Below are positions 16,293 through 22,905 of a stretch of 33,285 bases of DNA, one piece after another. Position numbers and translations under genes: made by a program. Under the pieces are notes generated by a model. The model was given only the letters and a program-made list of their open reading frames with translations. It made no database searches and was not told the origin of the DNA. The stretch's first letter is position 1. Each line of letters opens with the position of its first letter. The DNA is taken from NCBI GenBank assembly GCA_023143095.1, contig JAGLIF010000001.1, forward strand, positions 1 through 33,285, in the 5' to 3' direction. Source of the stretch: Candidatus Altimarinota bacterium. GTDB lineage: Bacteria > Patescibacteriota > Gracilibacteria > UBA4473.

Positions 16293-18224
16293 ATGAAAGA
16301 TGCTTCAAATATTTTGAAAACAGGAACCTATTTGAAAAAAATAGATTTACCAGAAGATTTGCGAACTTTTAAAGTATCGGATTTACCAAATATTTGTGCT
16401 GATTTAAGGAATTTTATCATTGATAATGTAGCAGATAATGGAGGGCATTTCGGATCTAGTTTGGGAGTGGTGGAGCTTACGGTGGCACTTCATTATGTGT
16501 TTAATACACCAGAAGATAAGATTGTTTGGGATGTTGGACATCAGGCTTATGGACATAAAATTTTAACTGGGCGTCGAAAAAAGTTTCATACTAATAGAAA
16601 AAAAGGTGGTTTGAGTGGTTTCCCGAAAAAATCAGAAAGTGAGTATGACAGTTTCGTGGCAGGACATTCTTCAATCTCGATTTCAGCTGCATTGGGGATG
16701 GCAACTGCTTCGTGTTTAAAGGGGGAGAATCGCCGACATATTGCTGTGATAGGGGATGGAGCATTGACGGGAGGGGTAGCATTTGAGGGTCTTAATAATG
16801 CAGGGGTTTCAGAAGCAGATTTATTGGTTGTGCTTAACGATAATCAGATTTCTATTGATCCAAATGTAGGTGCTTTGAAAAATTATATGTTTAAGTTAAC
16901 GAAGTCAAAATCCTTCAATTATCTGCGTCGAAGTATCAAAGATGCCTTACAAGGAACGGGGAAAATGGGTGGGAATGTGGACAGATTTGCTGCAAAAATT
17001 GAGCAGCAGTTTAAAAATCTTTTGTTGAAGGAGCATAATTTTTTTGAAGTACTTAATTTTCGATATTTTGGTCCTTTTGATGGACATGATGTTGAAAATT
17101 TGGTGAAGGAACTTGAAGTTATCAAAAAGTATCCAGGTCCCAAAATTTTGCATATTTTGACGACGAAAGGAAAGGGTTTTATGCCAGCAGAAAAAGAGCA
17201 AACCAAGTGGCATTCGACGAATGGGTTTAATCAGCAAGAAGAACATAAAAATTTAAAATTTCCAAATAAATTAGAAGGAATATTGGTTAAAAATGATGGA
17301 ATTTTGAAGTACCAAGAGGTTTTTGGGCATACTTTGGTGGAATTGGCAGGGAAAGATAAAAATATTGTGGGGATTACTCCAGCTATGCCGACAGGATCTT
17401 CGCTTAATTTGATGATGAAAATATTTCCAAAGCGAGCATTTGATGTGGGGATTTGTGAACAACATGCGGTAACTTTTGCTTCAGGATTGGCTAGCGAAGG
17501 ATTGATTCCGTTTTGTGCGATTTATTCGTCTTTTGCTCAAAGAGCGTATGATCAAATTATTCATGATGTTTGTATTGAATCTACTCCGGTTATTTTTTGT
17601 TTAGATCGAGCTGGGTTAGTTGGGGAAGATGGTGAAACACATCATGGAGTTTTTGATATGGCTTATTTGAGACTGCTTCCGAATTTGATTATAGCAGCTC
17701 CGATGAATGAAATTGAGTTGCGAAATCTTATGTATACAGCTTATAAAAACCGAAAAGCGCCTTTTGCAATCAGATATCCACGAGGGAAAGGAGTAAAGAA
17801 AGATTGGAAAAAACCGTTTGAAATTATAGAGATTGGAAAAGGAGAAAAAGTTTCGGATGGAAAAGGAACAGCAATTTTATCCTTTGGACATCCTGGTAAT
17901 TTTGTAATAGAGGCTAAAAAGATATTAGAAACCAAAAAAAGTAATCCAGCACATTTTAATATGCGGTTTGTAAAACCATTAGACGAAATCCTTTTGCATG
18001 AGGTGTTCAAACAGTTTGAAAAAATTATTACGGTTGAAGATGGAAGCAAAAAAGGTGGTGCGGGTTCGGCAGTGTTGGAATTTGCTGCAGAAAATGGCTA
18101 TAAAAATAGCGTGAAGATATTGGGTATTGGTGACGAATTTATTAAACATGCAACAGTGGAACAACAACAAAAAGCATGTGGATTTGATATAGAAGGGATT
18201 GTAACTGCGGTGATAGAGAAATAA
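16293..18224 (+). CDS. dxs: 1-deoxy-D-xylulose-5-phosphate synthase
   Basis: Condenses pyruvate and glyceraldehyde 3-phosphate to DXP with thiamine diphosphate, the first MEP step and also the source of DXP for cofactor synthesis. Present are the N-terminal GHFGSSLGVVELTVALH and WDVGHQAYGHKILTGR, the ThDP/Mg motif GDGALTGG (from about residue 154) to LNDNQISI, catalytic Glu389 in ICEQHAVTFASG, and DRAGLVGEDGETHHGVFD. The 643-residue length is typical (about 620-640). I use the ATG at 16293; an in-frame GTG lies two codons earlier. It is divergent from the ispH operon, with 127 bases between the starts. Confidence 0.97.
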   Translation: MKDASNILKTGTYLKKIDLPEDLRTFKVSDLPNICADLRNFIIDNVADNGGHFGSSLGVVELTVALHYVFNTPEDKIVWDVGHQAYGHKILTGRRKKFHTNRKKGGLSGFPKKSESEYDSFVAGHSSISISAALGMATASCLKGENRRHIAVIGDGALTGGVAFEGLNNAGVSEADLLVVLNDNQISIDPNVGALKNYMFKLTKSKSFNYLRRSIKDALQGTGKMGGNVDRFAAKIEQQFKNLLLKEHNFFEVLNFRYFGPFDGHDVENLVKELEVIKKYPGPKILHILTTKGKGFMPAEKEQTKWHSTNGFNQQEEHKNLKFPNKLEGILVKNDGILKYQEVFGHTLVELAGKDKNIVGITPAMPTGSSLNLMMKIFPKRAFDVGICEQHAVTFASGLASEGLIPFCAIYSSFAQRAYDQIIHDVCIESTPVIFCLDRAGLVGEDGETHHGVFDMAYLRLLPNLIIAAPMNEIELRNLMYTAYKNRKAPFAIRYPRGKGVKKDWKKPFEIIEIGKGEKVSDGKGTAILSFGHPGNFVIEAKKILETKKSNPAHFNMRFVKPLDEILLHEVFKQFEKIITVEDGSKKGGAGSAVLEFAAENGYKNSVKILGIGDEFIKHATVEQQQKACGFDIEGIVTAVIEK

Positions 18225-18227
18225 TAA
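18199..18227 (+). promoter_or_regulatory. weak candidate promoter at the end of dxs
   Basis: TTGTAA (18199-18204) and TAATAA (18222-18227), 17 bases apart, overlap the dxs stop and would start transcription near 18234, just ahead of the structured segment 18279-18450. Matches of this quality arise by chance in AT-rich DNA. Confidence 0.25.
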
Positions 18228-18278
18228 ACAAAGTTATTTATTAGTTATTCATCAGAAAAACCAGGTACAAAAAAACAC

Positions 18279-18450
18279 CGACAAAAGAAAGTCGATTCAA
18301 AAAAGTTGAAGATGGAATAAAGGTGAATTCAAGCGGAAAACTTCGATGTCTTTAATGAAGAGAGAAGTTTTCCGCGGAGAATTCAGGGATAACTAGCCCC
18401 GAAACTCTCGCCTTGCTTGGGTAAAAATAACCGATTCACCTACGGAATCC
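18279..18450. other. structured intergenic segment, possible RNA
   Basis: No protein gene is seen. A hairpin with a 12-bp perfect stem (18333-18344 with 18364-18375, arms GCGGAAAACTTC and GAAGTTTTCCGC) is flanked by GAATTC on both sides. It is enclosed by an 8-bp pairing AGGTGAAT (18321-18328) with ATTCACCT (18434-18441). A smaller CGAC/GTCG hairpin lies at 18279-18294. The segment is richer in G and C than its surroundings, as structured RNAs are in AT-rich genomes. I compared it by eye with tmRNA, RNase P RNA, SRP RNA, 6S and common riboswitches and found no match. The transcribed strand is not settled. Confidence 0.35.
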
Positions 18451-18472
18451 TTGTTGTAAGTTTGTGATTTTT

Positions 18473-18501
18473 TTGACAATAAAGTTAAAAAATGATAAAT
18501 T
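18473..18501 (+). promoter_or_regulatory. strong promoter upstream of unknown transcript
   Basis: TTGACA (18473-18478, perfect -35), a 17-base spacer and TAAATT (18496-18501) give a predicted start near 18508. It is the best -35 match found in the window, and no recognised gene follows for 700 bases. This favours a non-coding RNA or short-ORF transcript. Confidence 0.6.
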
Positions 18502-18680
18502 ACGGATTGAAAAGTAAAACCTCGAAAACGATTTGAGAAAAAGGGCGGCTTAAAGAGTCGTCCTTTTAGACAAAGGTTTTTTAAATTAAGACACTTTTTC
18601 TTCTTCGTTTTGTGAGAGGGGATCTAGAAAAGTAGTAAATGCTTTAGAGACCTCATCGCAAAGCGGAGAGAAAAGAGTAA

Positions 18681-18830
18681 ATGAAAACTCATTTTCGAAT
18701 CGACCAACGGATCAGATTTTACGAGAAAAAAAGAAACACGAAGGAAGAAAAAAAGAAAATGAGTTCCGAACAAAATGAAATCGATGAAGTGATCCAGAAA
18801 CATTACAATAAAGTAATGAAAAGCCGATGA
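18681..18830 (+). CDS. short ORF, 49 aa, basic
   Basis: ATG at 18681 to TGA at 18828-18830, encoding 49 residues rich in Lys, Arg and Glu. The C-terminal half is an amphipathic helix pattern (SSEQNEIDEVIQKHYNKVMK). GGAGAG lies 11-16 bases upstream, a loose Shine-Dalgarno. Its stop overlaps the start of a second short ORF (ATGA). Against it: it lies inside the proposed structured RNA, and its 5' end is the arm of a long inverted repeat. Codon use (ATC, TAC, CGA) is less A/T-biased at third positions than neighbouring genes. No homology is recognised. Confidence 0.3.
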   Translation: MKTHFRIDQRIRFYEKKRNTKEEKKKMSSEQNEIDEVIQKHYNKVMKSR

Positions 18831-18997
18831 GAACCATATTTTCAAATTATAAACCTGAAAAAACTCGTTTATGCACTCAAAGGAGAAAGGAACCTTCTAT
18901 TTTGGTTTTATTTTTATTTTCGGAAATGAAAGTGGGAGCTTTCATTTCATTTACTCGTTTCTCTCCACGGAAATTGAATTGTAAAAGATCGATTTGA
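18827..18997 (+). CDS. short ORF, 56 aa, overlapping the previous ORF
   Basis: Starts at the ATGA overlap with the 49-residue ORF and ends at TGA 18995-18997. The product is basic at both ends with a hydrophobic centre (PSILVLFLFSEMKVGAF), so it could be a small membrane-associated peptide. The 3' half coincides with a 10-bp hairpin and the long inverted-repeat arm, so it may be only an open frame within a structured RNA. Confidence 0.2.
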   Translation: MRTIFSNYKPEKTRLCTQRRKEPSILVLFLFSEMKVGAFISFTRFSPRKLNCKRSI

Positions 18998-19146
18998 TTG
19001 GTTTTGAGCACTATCCGCTTGTTTTTATTAATTTCTAAGCGAAGTGTTCAGAGTATCTTACTAAATAAAAAAACAAATGTCAAAACTTTTTTAGAGAAAG
19101 TATATTATCTAGAATAGAAATTTAATTTGAAGGCGAAGATTTTTTC

Positions 19147-19175
19147 TTGAGAAAAGAGTTTTTTTATGGTACAAT
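19147..19175 (+). promoter_or_regulatory. promoter of unknown operon A
   Basis: TTGAGA (19147-19152), a 17-base spacer and TACAAT (19170-19175) lie 30 bases before the start codon at 19205. The spacer end and -10 (TTTTTATGGTACAAT) are almost identical to the promoter of operon B (TTTTTATGGTATAAT at 27569-27583), so the two unknown operons probably share promoter control. Confidence 0.7.
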
Positions 19176-19204
19176 GAAAGGATAGTTTTAAAATTATCCC
19201 TTAT

Positions 19205-19522
19205 ATGGCTGATTTAAAAGCAGAAGCGATTATTCTCATAGGACAAAGTAATTTTATTCCAGAGGAAGCTCAAAAGAATGAGTGGATTGATAAAATTGTA
19301 CCGCAGATGACAGAGAAAGATTTAGCAAAGTTCATTGCTATGCTTGAAGAGGGGGTAGCTATTGAAGCAAAGGAGCTTGAAATATTAAAAGAAAAATATA
19401 CCAAAGCCCAAACACTTCTCAGACAAGTGCAAACCTATTCACGAGTAAAGAAAGAAGAAAAGGATCATTCAAAAGAACTAGATTCTCTTGAAGAACTCGA
19501 AGCTGAGCTTGATGACATTTAA
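19205..19522 (+). CDS. small acidic hypothetical protein, 105 aa
   Basis: First gene of operon A. It is soluble and helical, with no signal peptide. The central part (EWIDKIVPQMTEKDLAKFIAML) has the same spacing of aromatic, Met and acidic/Gln residues as the 147-residue protein at 31212 (QYWFNLTEVMNMDQTEKLRNIL). Both end in an acidic Leu-rich tail (EELEAELDDI here, EEDLLGELNNL there), so I infer distant paralogy. It is followed after 24 bases by the large gene at 19547. Function unknown. Confidence 0.78.
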   Translation: MADLKAEAIILIGQSNFIPEEAQKNEWIDKIVPQMTEKDLAKFIAMLEEGVAIEAKELEILKEKYTKAQTLLRQVQTYSRVKKEEKDHSKELDSLEELEAELDDI

Positions 19523-19546
19523 TAAACAAATTATTTACACAATATT

Positions 19547-21943
19547 ATGAAATTACTTTTTTCCCAACTGAGAATAGATAATACAAAATTTATATTTATG
19601 GGGTCTGATATTCCAGATTTTCAGGAGCAGGTAGATGCGGCAAAGAAGACAGTGATAGGCTCCAATGGAAAGAGTCATACGGAGACAAAAATAAATCAAA
19701 CTATTGATGAAATAGCACGGAGATTGAAGAGATTGCCTGATGAAGGTTCTAAAAAAACAAATTTTTTGCAAGAATTACAAAATTTAGATATGGAATTAGA
19801 AAAAACTCAAGAGACATACGACCAGAATGAAAAAAAGATAAATAAACTCAAAGAAAAATATTTAGGGATAACTGGTGAGCAGTTCAAAGAAAGGTTTGAT
19901 GTATTTGTGGATGATGTTGATTTTAAACATGACTGGAAAAATGACTCGAATTATCGGCAGGATCAAGTGAGATTTAGATTATTAAAGAAATCAGCAGGAG
20001 ATTTACCAGATGGTGTGGAGAAAAACTCATTGCAAGCAAACCAATATTTTGCTGAATTGCAAACAGTATTTGAAGAGATGATGGATAAGGCTGATGAGGG
20101 GTTTTGGGATTCTGTTGATAGGATGGAATTAAATAATATTATTAGAGACTTTGAAAAAGAAAAAGAAGAACTTCAGAAGAAGTATTTTTCGCCAAAAGAA
20201 GTAAAACCAGAACCAGTAGTAAAAGTAGAACCAGTAAAAGTAAAACCAGTAAAAGTAGAACCAGTAAAAGTAGAACCAGTAAAAGTAGAACCAGTAAAAG
20301 TAGAACCAGTAACACCAGAACCAGTAGTAGAAGTAGAATCAAACAAACACAACACGGTTAGAGACCAGATAGCACAATCTCTCATTAATAAAATTGAAGA
20401 AGATGAAAATTTCGATTTTACTAAAGAAAAATACACTGTAGAAGATGGTGATAATCTTTCACGGATTGCCTTTGGATTTGATAAAGCCGCTACGGCGAAA
20501 TGGAAAGGAGAAGAAGAAAATGTAGGTAAAGAAATAGATCATTCAAAAAAAGATATTAATATCAATTGGAATACAAAAGTGATTTTGTCAGATGGAACGA
20601 ACACAACTTTTGAAACGACTTTGACTAATGCTAAATTGATTCATCCAGGAGATATTGTTTCTTTTACCAAAACGAATGGTGAAACAGTGATTCATATTGA
20701 GAAAATAAGGGAATTATCACAAAAACCAAAGGTAAATAAACTAGACTTAAAAAAAGAATTAAAATTGGAACAACGAAAGGAAAAAATGAAACAAATAAAT
20801 AAAAAGAAACTAGAAGTGAAACAAAAAGCAGAAATTGAAAAAATAGAAGAAAAATATAATTTAGAACATATAGAAGAAGATGTTTATATTTCAAATAGCG
20901 AAAATGTAGAAGATATAGCGGCAATAGCTGAAAGAGCAAAAGTAGCTTCAGCTGTGGTTTTGAAGGAAGCAAAAAAGGCTATTGTAAATGGGGCAGGCTT
21001 AGATAGTCCTAATCTTAGTGGGAGAAAAGTGGCGAAAGAGCTAGGTATAAAAGATATTAGAAGCACTTCATTGGAACAACAGTTAGGAAAAGTTACAGGA
21101 GAGATTGAGCTTGATCTTGATGAGATTATGGGAGGGACTAATAATTTTTATGAAGGAATAAATGTAACGGGTATTCGTCTAACAAATGCTCGGTATATAA
21201 ATACAAAAGAACTTGGAGCAGATTTACTAAAAAATGGATTTATCGTGGATGTACAGGTACCTGGTGAAGAAAAGACAATGATTCGTATTGGAGGTGATCA
21301 GTTGCAGAAAAGTGGTGGAAATGAGTTTGTAAAACAGTTGCAAGCAGGAAAAGAAAATGAAGCAGCTTTTCAAAAACTTTTAGTACAAAATTTGCCGTTT
21401 GTTCAAAGTGAATTGGCATTTAAAAATATTCAGACAATTAAGAAAGAAGGAGGGTTTGATGAATATAAAAAGATTAATAGCTTTGTGAAAGATTTTCTCG
21501 TGCAGGCATGTGGTTTTGATGGAGATATGGAGGATATCATTGGAGATGAAGTCGAAAAAGAAAAATTCAAAATATATGGAAATAAGGTTCAGTTTGGACT
21601 TGATTGGGAAGGTGTGGATTATGGATCAGGGGAAAATGATGCATTTGTAACCATTACAAAAGTAGAGGGAGGAATGCCAAAAGTTACAGTACAGAGTTAT
21701 GGTGTTGGAATAGATGCAAATGATCTTGATAATTTATTAAAAAGAGATTTAACTAGAGAATTTCAATTAAAGGAAGTAAAAGAGATGTTAGCATTTGGGA
21801 AAAACAGAGGAAATAAAAGAACTCTTGATGGAAATATAGCAACAGGACTCCAAGAGGCACGAGCATCACATCGAGCTTGGAAACGGTTAGAAAAGGCTAT
21901 ATCGAAACAAGAAAGGGCAAAGGATTTAGATGGCCAACAATAA
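19547..21943 (+). CDS. large hypothetical protein with VKVEP repeats and LysM-like segment
   Basis: A 798-residue acidic protein without a clear signal peptide or membrane helix. In order: a helical N-terminal part; a Pro-Lys-Val-Glu linker made of six 15-base repeats (residues 225-254, VKVEP or VKVKP); a LysM-like segment at about 296-372 starting YTVEDGDNLSRIAFGFD and ending IHPGDIVSF, with an insertion in the middle; a Lys/Glu coiled coil (about 395-435); and a mixed alpha/beta C-terminal region. The ATG at 19547 gives a hydrophobic start unlike its presumed relatives. The ATG at 19598 (MGSDIPDFQ) is a plausible alternative. It ends 10 bases before the end of the convergent secF. The LysM reading is moderate and the overall function unknown. 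Confidence 0.8.
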   Translation: MKLLFSQLRIDNTKFIFMGSDIPDFQEQVDAAKKTVIGSNGKSHTETKINQTIDEIARRLKRLPDEGSKKTNFLQELQNLDMELEKTQETYDQNEKKINKLKEKYLGITGEQFKERFDVFVDDVDFKHDWKNDSNYRQDQVRFRLLKKSAGDLPDGVEKNSLQANQYFAELQTVFEEMMDKADEGFWDSVDRMELNNIIRDFEKEKEELQKKYFSPKEVKPEPVVKVEPVKVKPVKVEPVKVEPVKVEPVKVEPVTPEPVVEVESNKHNTVRDQIAQSLINKIEEDENFDFTKEKYTVEDGDNLSRIAFGFDKAATAKWKGEEENVGKEIDHSKKDININWNTKVILSDGTNTTFETTLTNAKLIHPGDIVSFTKTNGETVIHIEKIRELSQKPKVNKLDLKKELKLEQRKEKMKQINKKKLEVKQKAEIEKIEEKYNLEHIEEDVYISNSENVEDIAAIAERAKVASAVVLKEAKKAIVNGAGLDSPNLSGRKVAKELGIKDIRSTSLEQQLGKVTGEIELDLDEIMGGTNNFYEGINVTGIRLTNARYINTKELGADLLKNGFIVDVQVPGEEKTMIRIGGDQLQKSGGNEFVKQLQAGKENEAAFQKLLVQNLPFVQSELAFKNIQTIKKEGGFDEYKKINSFVKDFLVQACGFDGDMEDIIGDEVEKEKFKIYGNKVQFGLDWEGVDYGSGENDAFVTITKVEGGMPKVTVQSYGVGIDANDLDNLLKRDLTREFQLKEVKEMLAFGKNRGNKRTLDGNIATGLQEARASHRAWKRLEKAISKQERAKDLDGQQ
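20219..20308 (+). repeat. six tandem 15-bp repeats (VKVEP linker)
   Basis: In-frame copies of GTAAAAGTAGAACCA, one with a single change giving VKVKP, encode a stiff proline-rich linker between the helical and LysM-like parts of the protein. Copies 3-6 are identical in DNA, so copy number probably varies by replication slippage without breaking the frame. Confidence 0.9.
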
Positions 21944-21953
21944 AAATAAAGAG

Positions 21954-22859
21954 TTAATCTCTACTATCCGACCAGTTTTTCCAAGTTATTAACGCTGGAG
22001 CTGCTAAGAAGATTGAAGAATATGTTCCTATGGCGATTCCAATGGTTAATGCGAGTATAAAGTAAAAGATAGAACTTGCACCAAAGAAAAGCAGTCCAAG
22101 AAGCGGGAGAAGTGTTGAAATCGAAGTATTGATTGATCGAATGATTGTTTGTTGTACGGATTTTTCAATTGTGTCTTCGAAAGTTTCATGTGCTTTTTGC
22201 AGTCGGATATTTTCTCTTACTCGGTCCAATATCACAATGGTATCATTGATTGAAAATCCAAGAGTTGCCAACAAGGCGGTAATAAAAGGTAGATCAAGTT
22301 CTGTACCGACAAAATATCCTAGAACTGTGAATATTCCTAAAACGATTATAATATCATGGAAAAGGGCTAGAATTGCTACTCCTCCAAATCGCCAAGGATT
22401 GATAGCGGAAGGAATCTTTCGGAAAGCAAAAGCTACAAAAAGAATCATTACTCCAAGAGCGGTGAGTATAGTATAAAAAGCTTTTATTTTGAAACTAGCT
22501 CCAATACTAGAATCAACTTTTCGGTATGATTTTTCAGTAAAATTTCCAATGGTTTCACGGAGATTAACTGCAATGGCTTGAATTGTTTTATCATCTAAAT
22601 CTTGAAGAGTAATCAAGAAAGTTCCTTCTTCTGATTGTTGAATCTTTGTGTCTTGTGTGAGTACTTTTTGTTTGTTAAAAAACTCTTTTAGTGTTTCATT
22701 GGTTACTTTAACCGATTTTTCAAAATCAATATCCCATCTAGCTCCACCAGTAAAATCAAGTCCAAAATTGAGTCCAAAGATACTTACTCCTGTAAAGCTC
22801 AACAAGATAAGCAGTCCAGAAATAGTAAACCAAAGTTTTCGTAGTTTTGTAATGTTCAT
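21954..22859 (-). CDS. secF: protein translocase subunit SecF
   Basis: Forms with SecD the proton-driven complex that assists SecYEG in pulling proteins across the cytoplasmic membrane. After the first transmembrane helix come the conserved GLNFGLDFTGG, a periplasmic domain of about 100 residues, then five helices including LATLGFSINDTIVILDRVRE, the SecF signature. The 301-residue length is typical. It lies 46 bases after secD on the same strand and is probably co-transcribed with it. No Shine-Dalgarno is visible. Confidence 0.95.
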   Translation of the reverse strand: MNITKLRKLWFTISGLLILLSFTGVSIFGLNFGLDFTGGARWDIDFEKSVKVTNETLKEFFNKQKVLTQDTKIQQSEEGTFLITLQDLDDKTIQAIAVNLRETIGNFTEKSYRKVDSSIGASFKIKAFYTILTALGVMILFVAFAFRKIPSAINPWRFGGVAILALFHDIIIVLGIFTVLGYFVGTELDLPFITALLATLGFSINDTIVILDRVRENIRLQKAHETFEDTIEKSVQQTIIRSINTSISTLLPLLGLLFFGASSIFYFILALTIGIAIGTYSSIFLAAPALITWKNWSDSRD

Positions 22860-22905
22860 GGCGAAATTATTAATGAGTTGTTTTTAAATTTTTAAAAAAA
22901 TGTAA

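Larger units (their letters stand above)
18508..19000 (+). ncRNA. candidate structured RNA of unknown class
   Basis: Downstream of a near-consensus promoter, several strong stems occur in order. A 12-bp hairpin with two G-T pairs lies at 18539-18567. A stem of GAGG...CCTC with inner pairs lies at 18616-18654. A 22-base arm at 18665-18686 pairs with 18945-18966 with one mismatch, enclosing the rest. An 11-bp stem (18686-18696 with 18755-18765) stacks directly inside it, followed by CATTAC/GTAATG at 18801-18818. A 10-bp hairpin lies at 18923-18948, competing slightly with the long arm. This nesting looks like a multi-branched RNA. Known housekeeping RNAs were not recognised. The right end is not defined; no clean terminator was found. 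It could instead be an insertion-sequence remnant. Confidence 0.4.

Noticed and set aside
18279-18450. tmRNA, RNase P RNA, SRP RNA, 6S RNA or an rRNA fragment (AGGGATAAC resembles part of 23S domain V)
   Set aside because: None of the long conserved cores of these RNAs is present; the 23S resemblance covers only about 10 bases.
18624-18845. 73-residue minus-strand ORF, hydrophobic
   Set aside because: It lies opposite the structured region and the purine-rich short ORFs; its hydrophobic make-up is the expected antisense of A/G-rich sequence.
20219-20308. CRISPR-like direct repeats
   Set aside because: The 15-base units are contiguous without spacers and stay in frame, encoding a VKVEP linker.
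20173-20436. 87-residue minus-strand ORF with FTGST repeats
   Set aside because: It is the reverse complement of the VKVEP repeat coding sequence and carries no independent signal.
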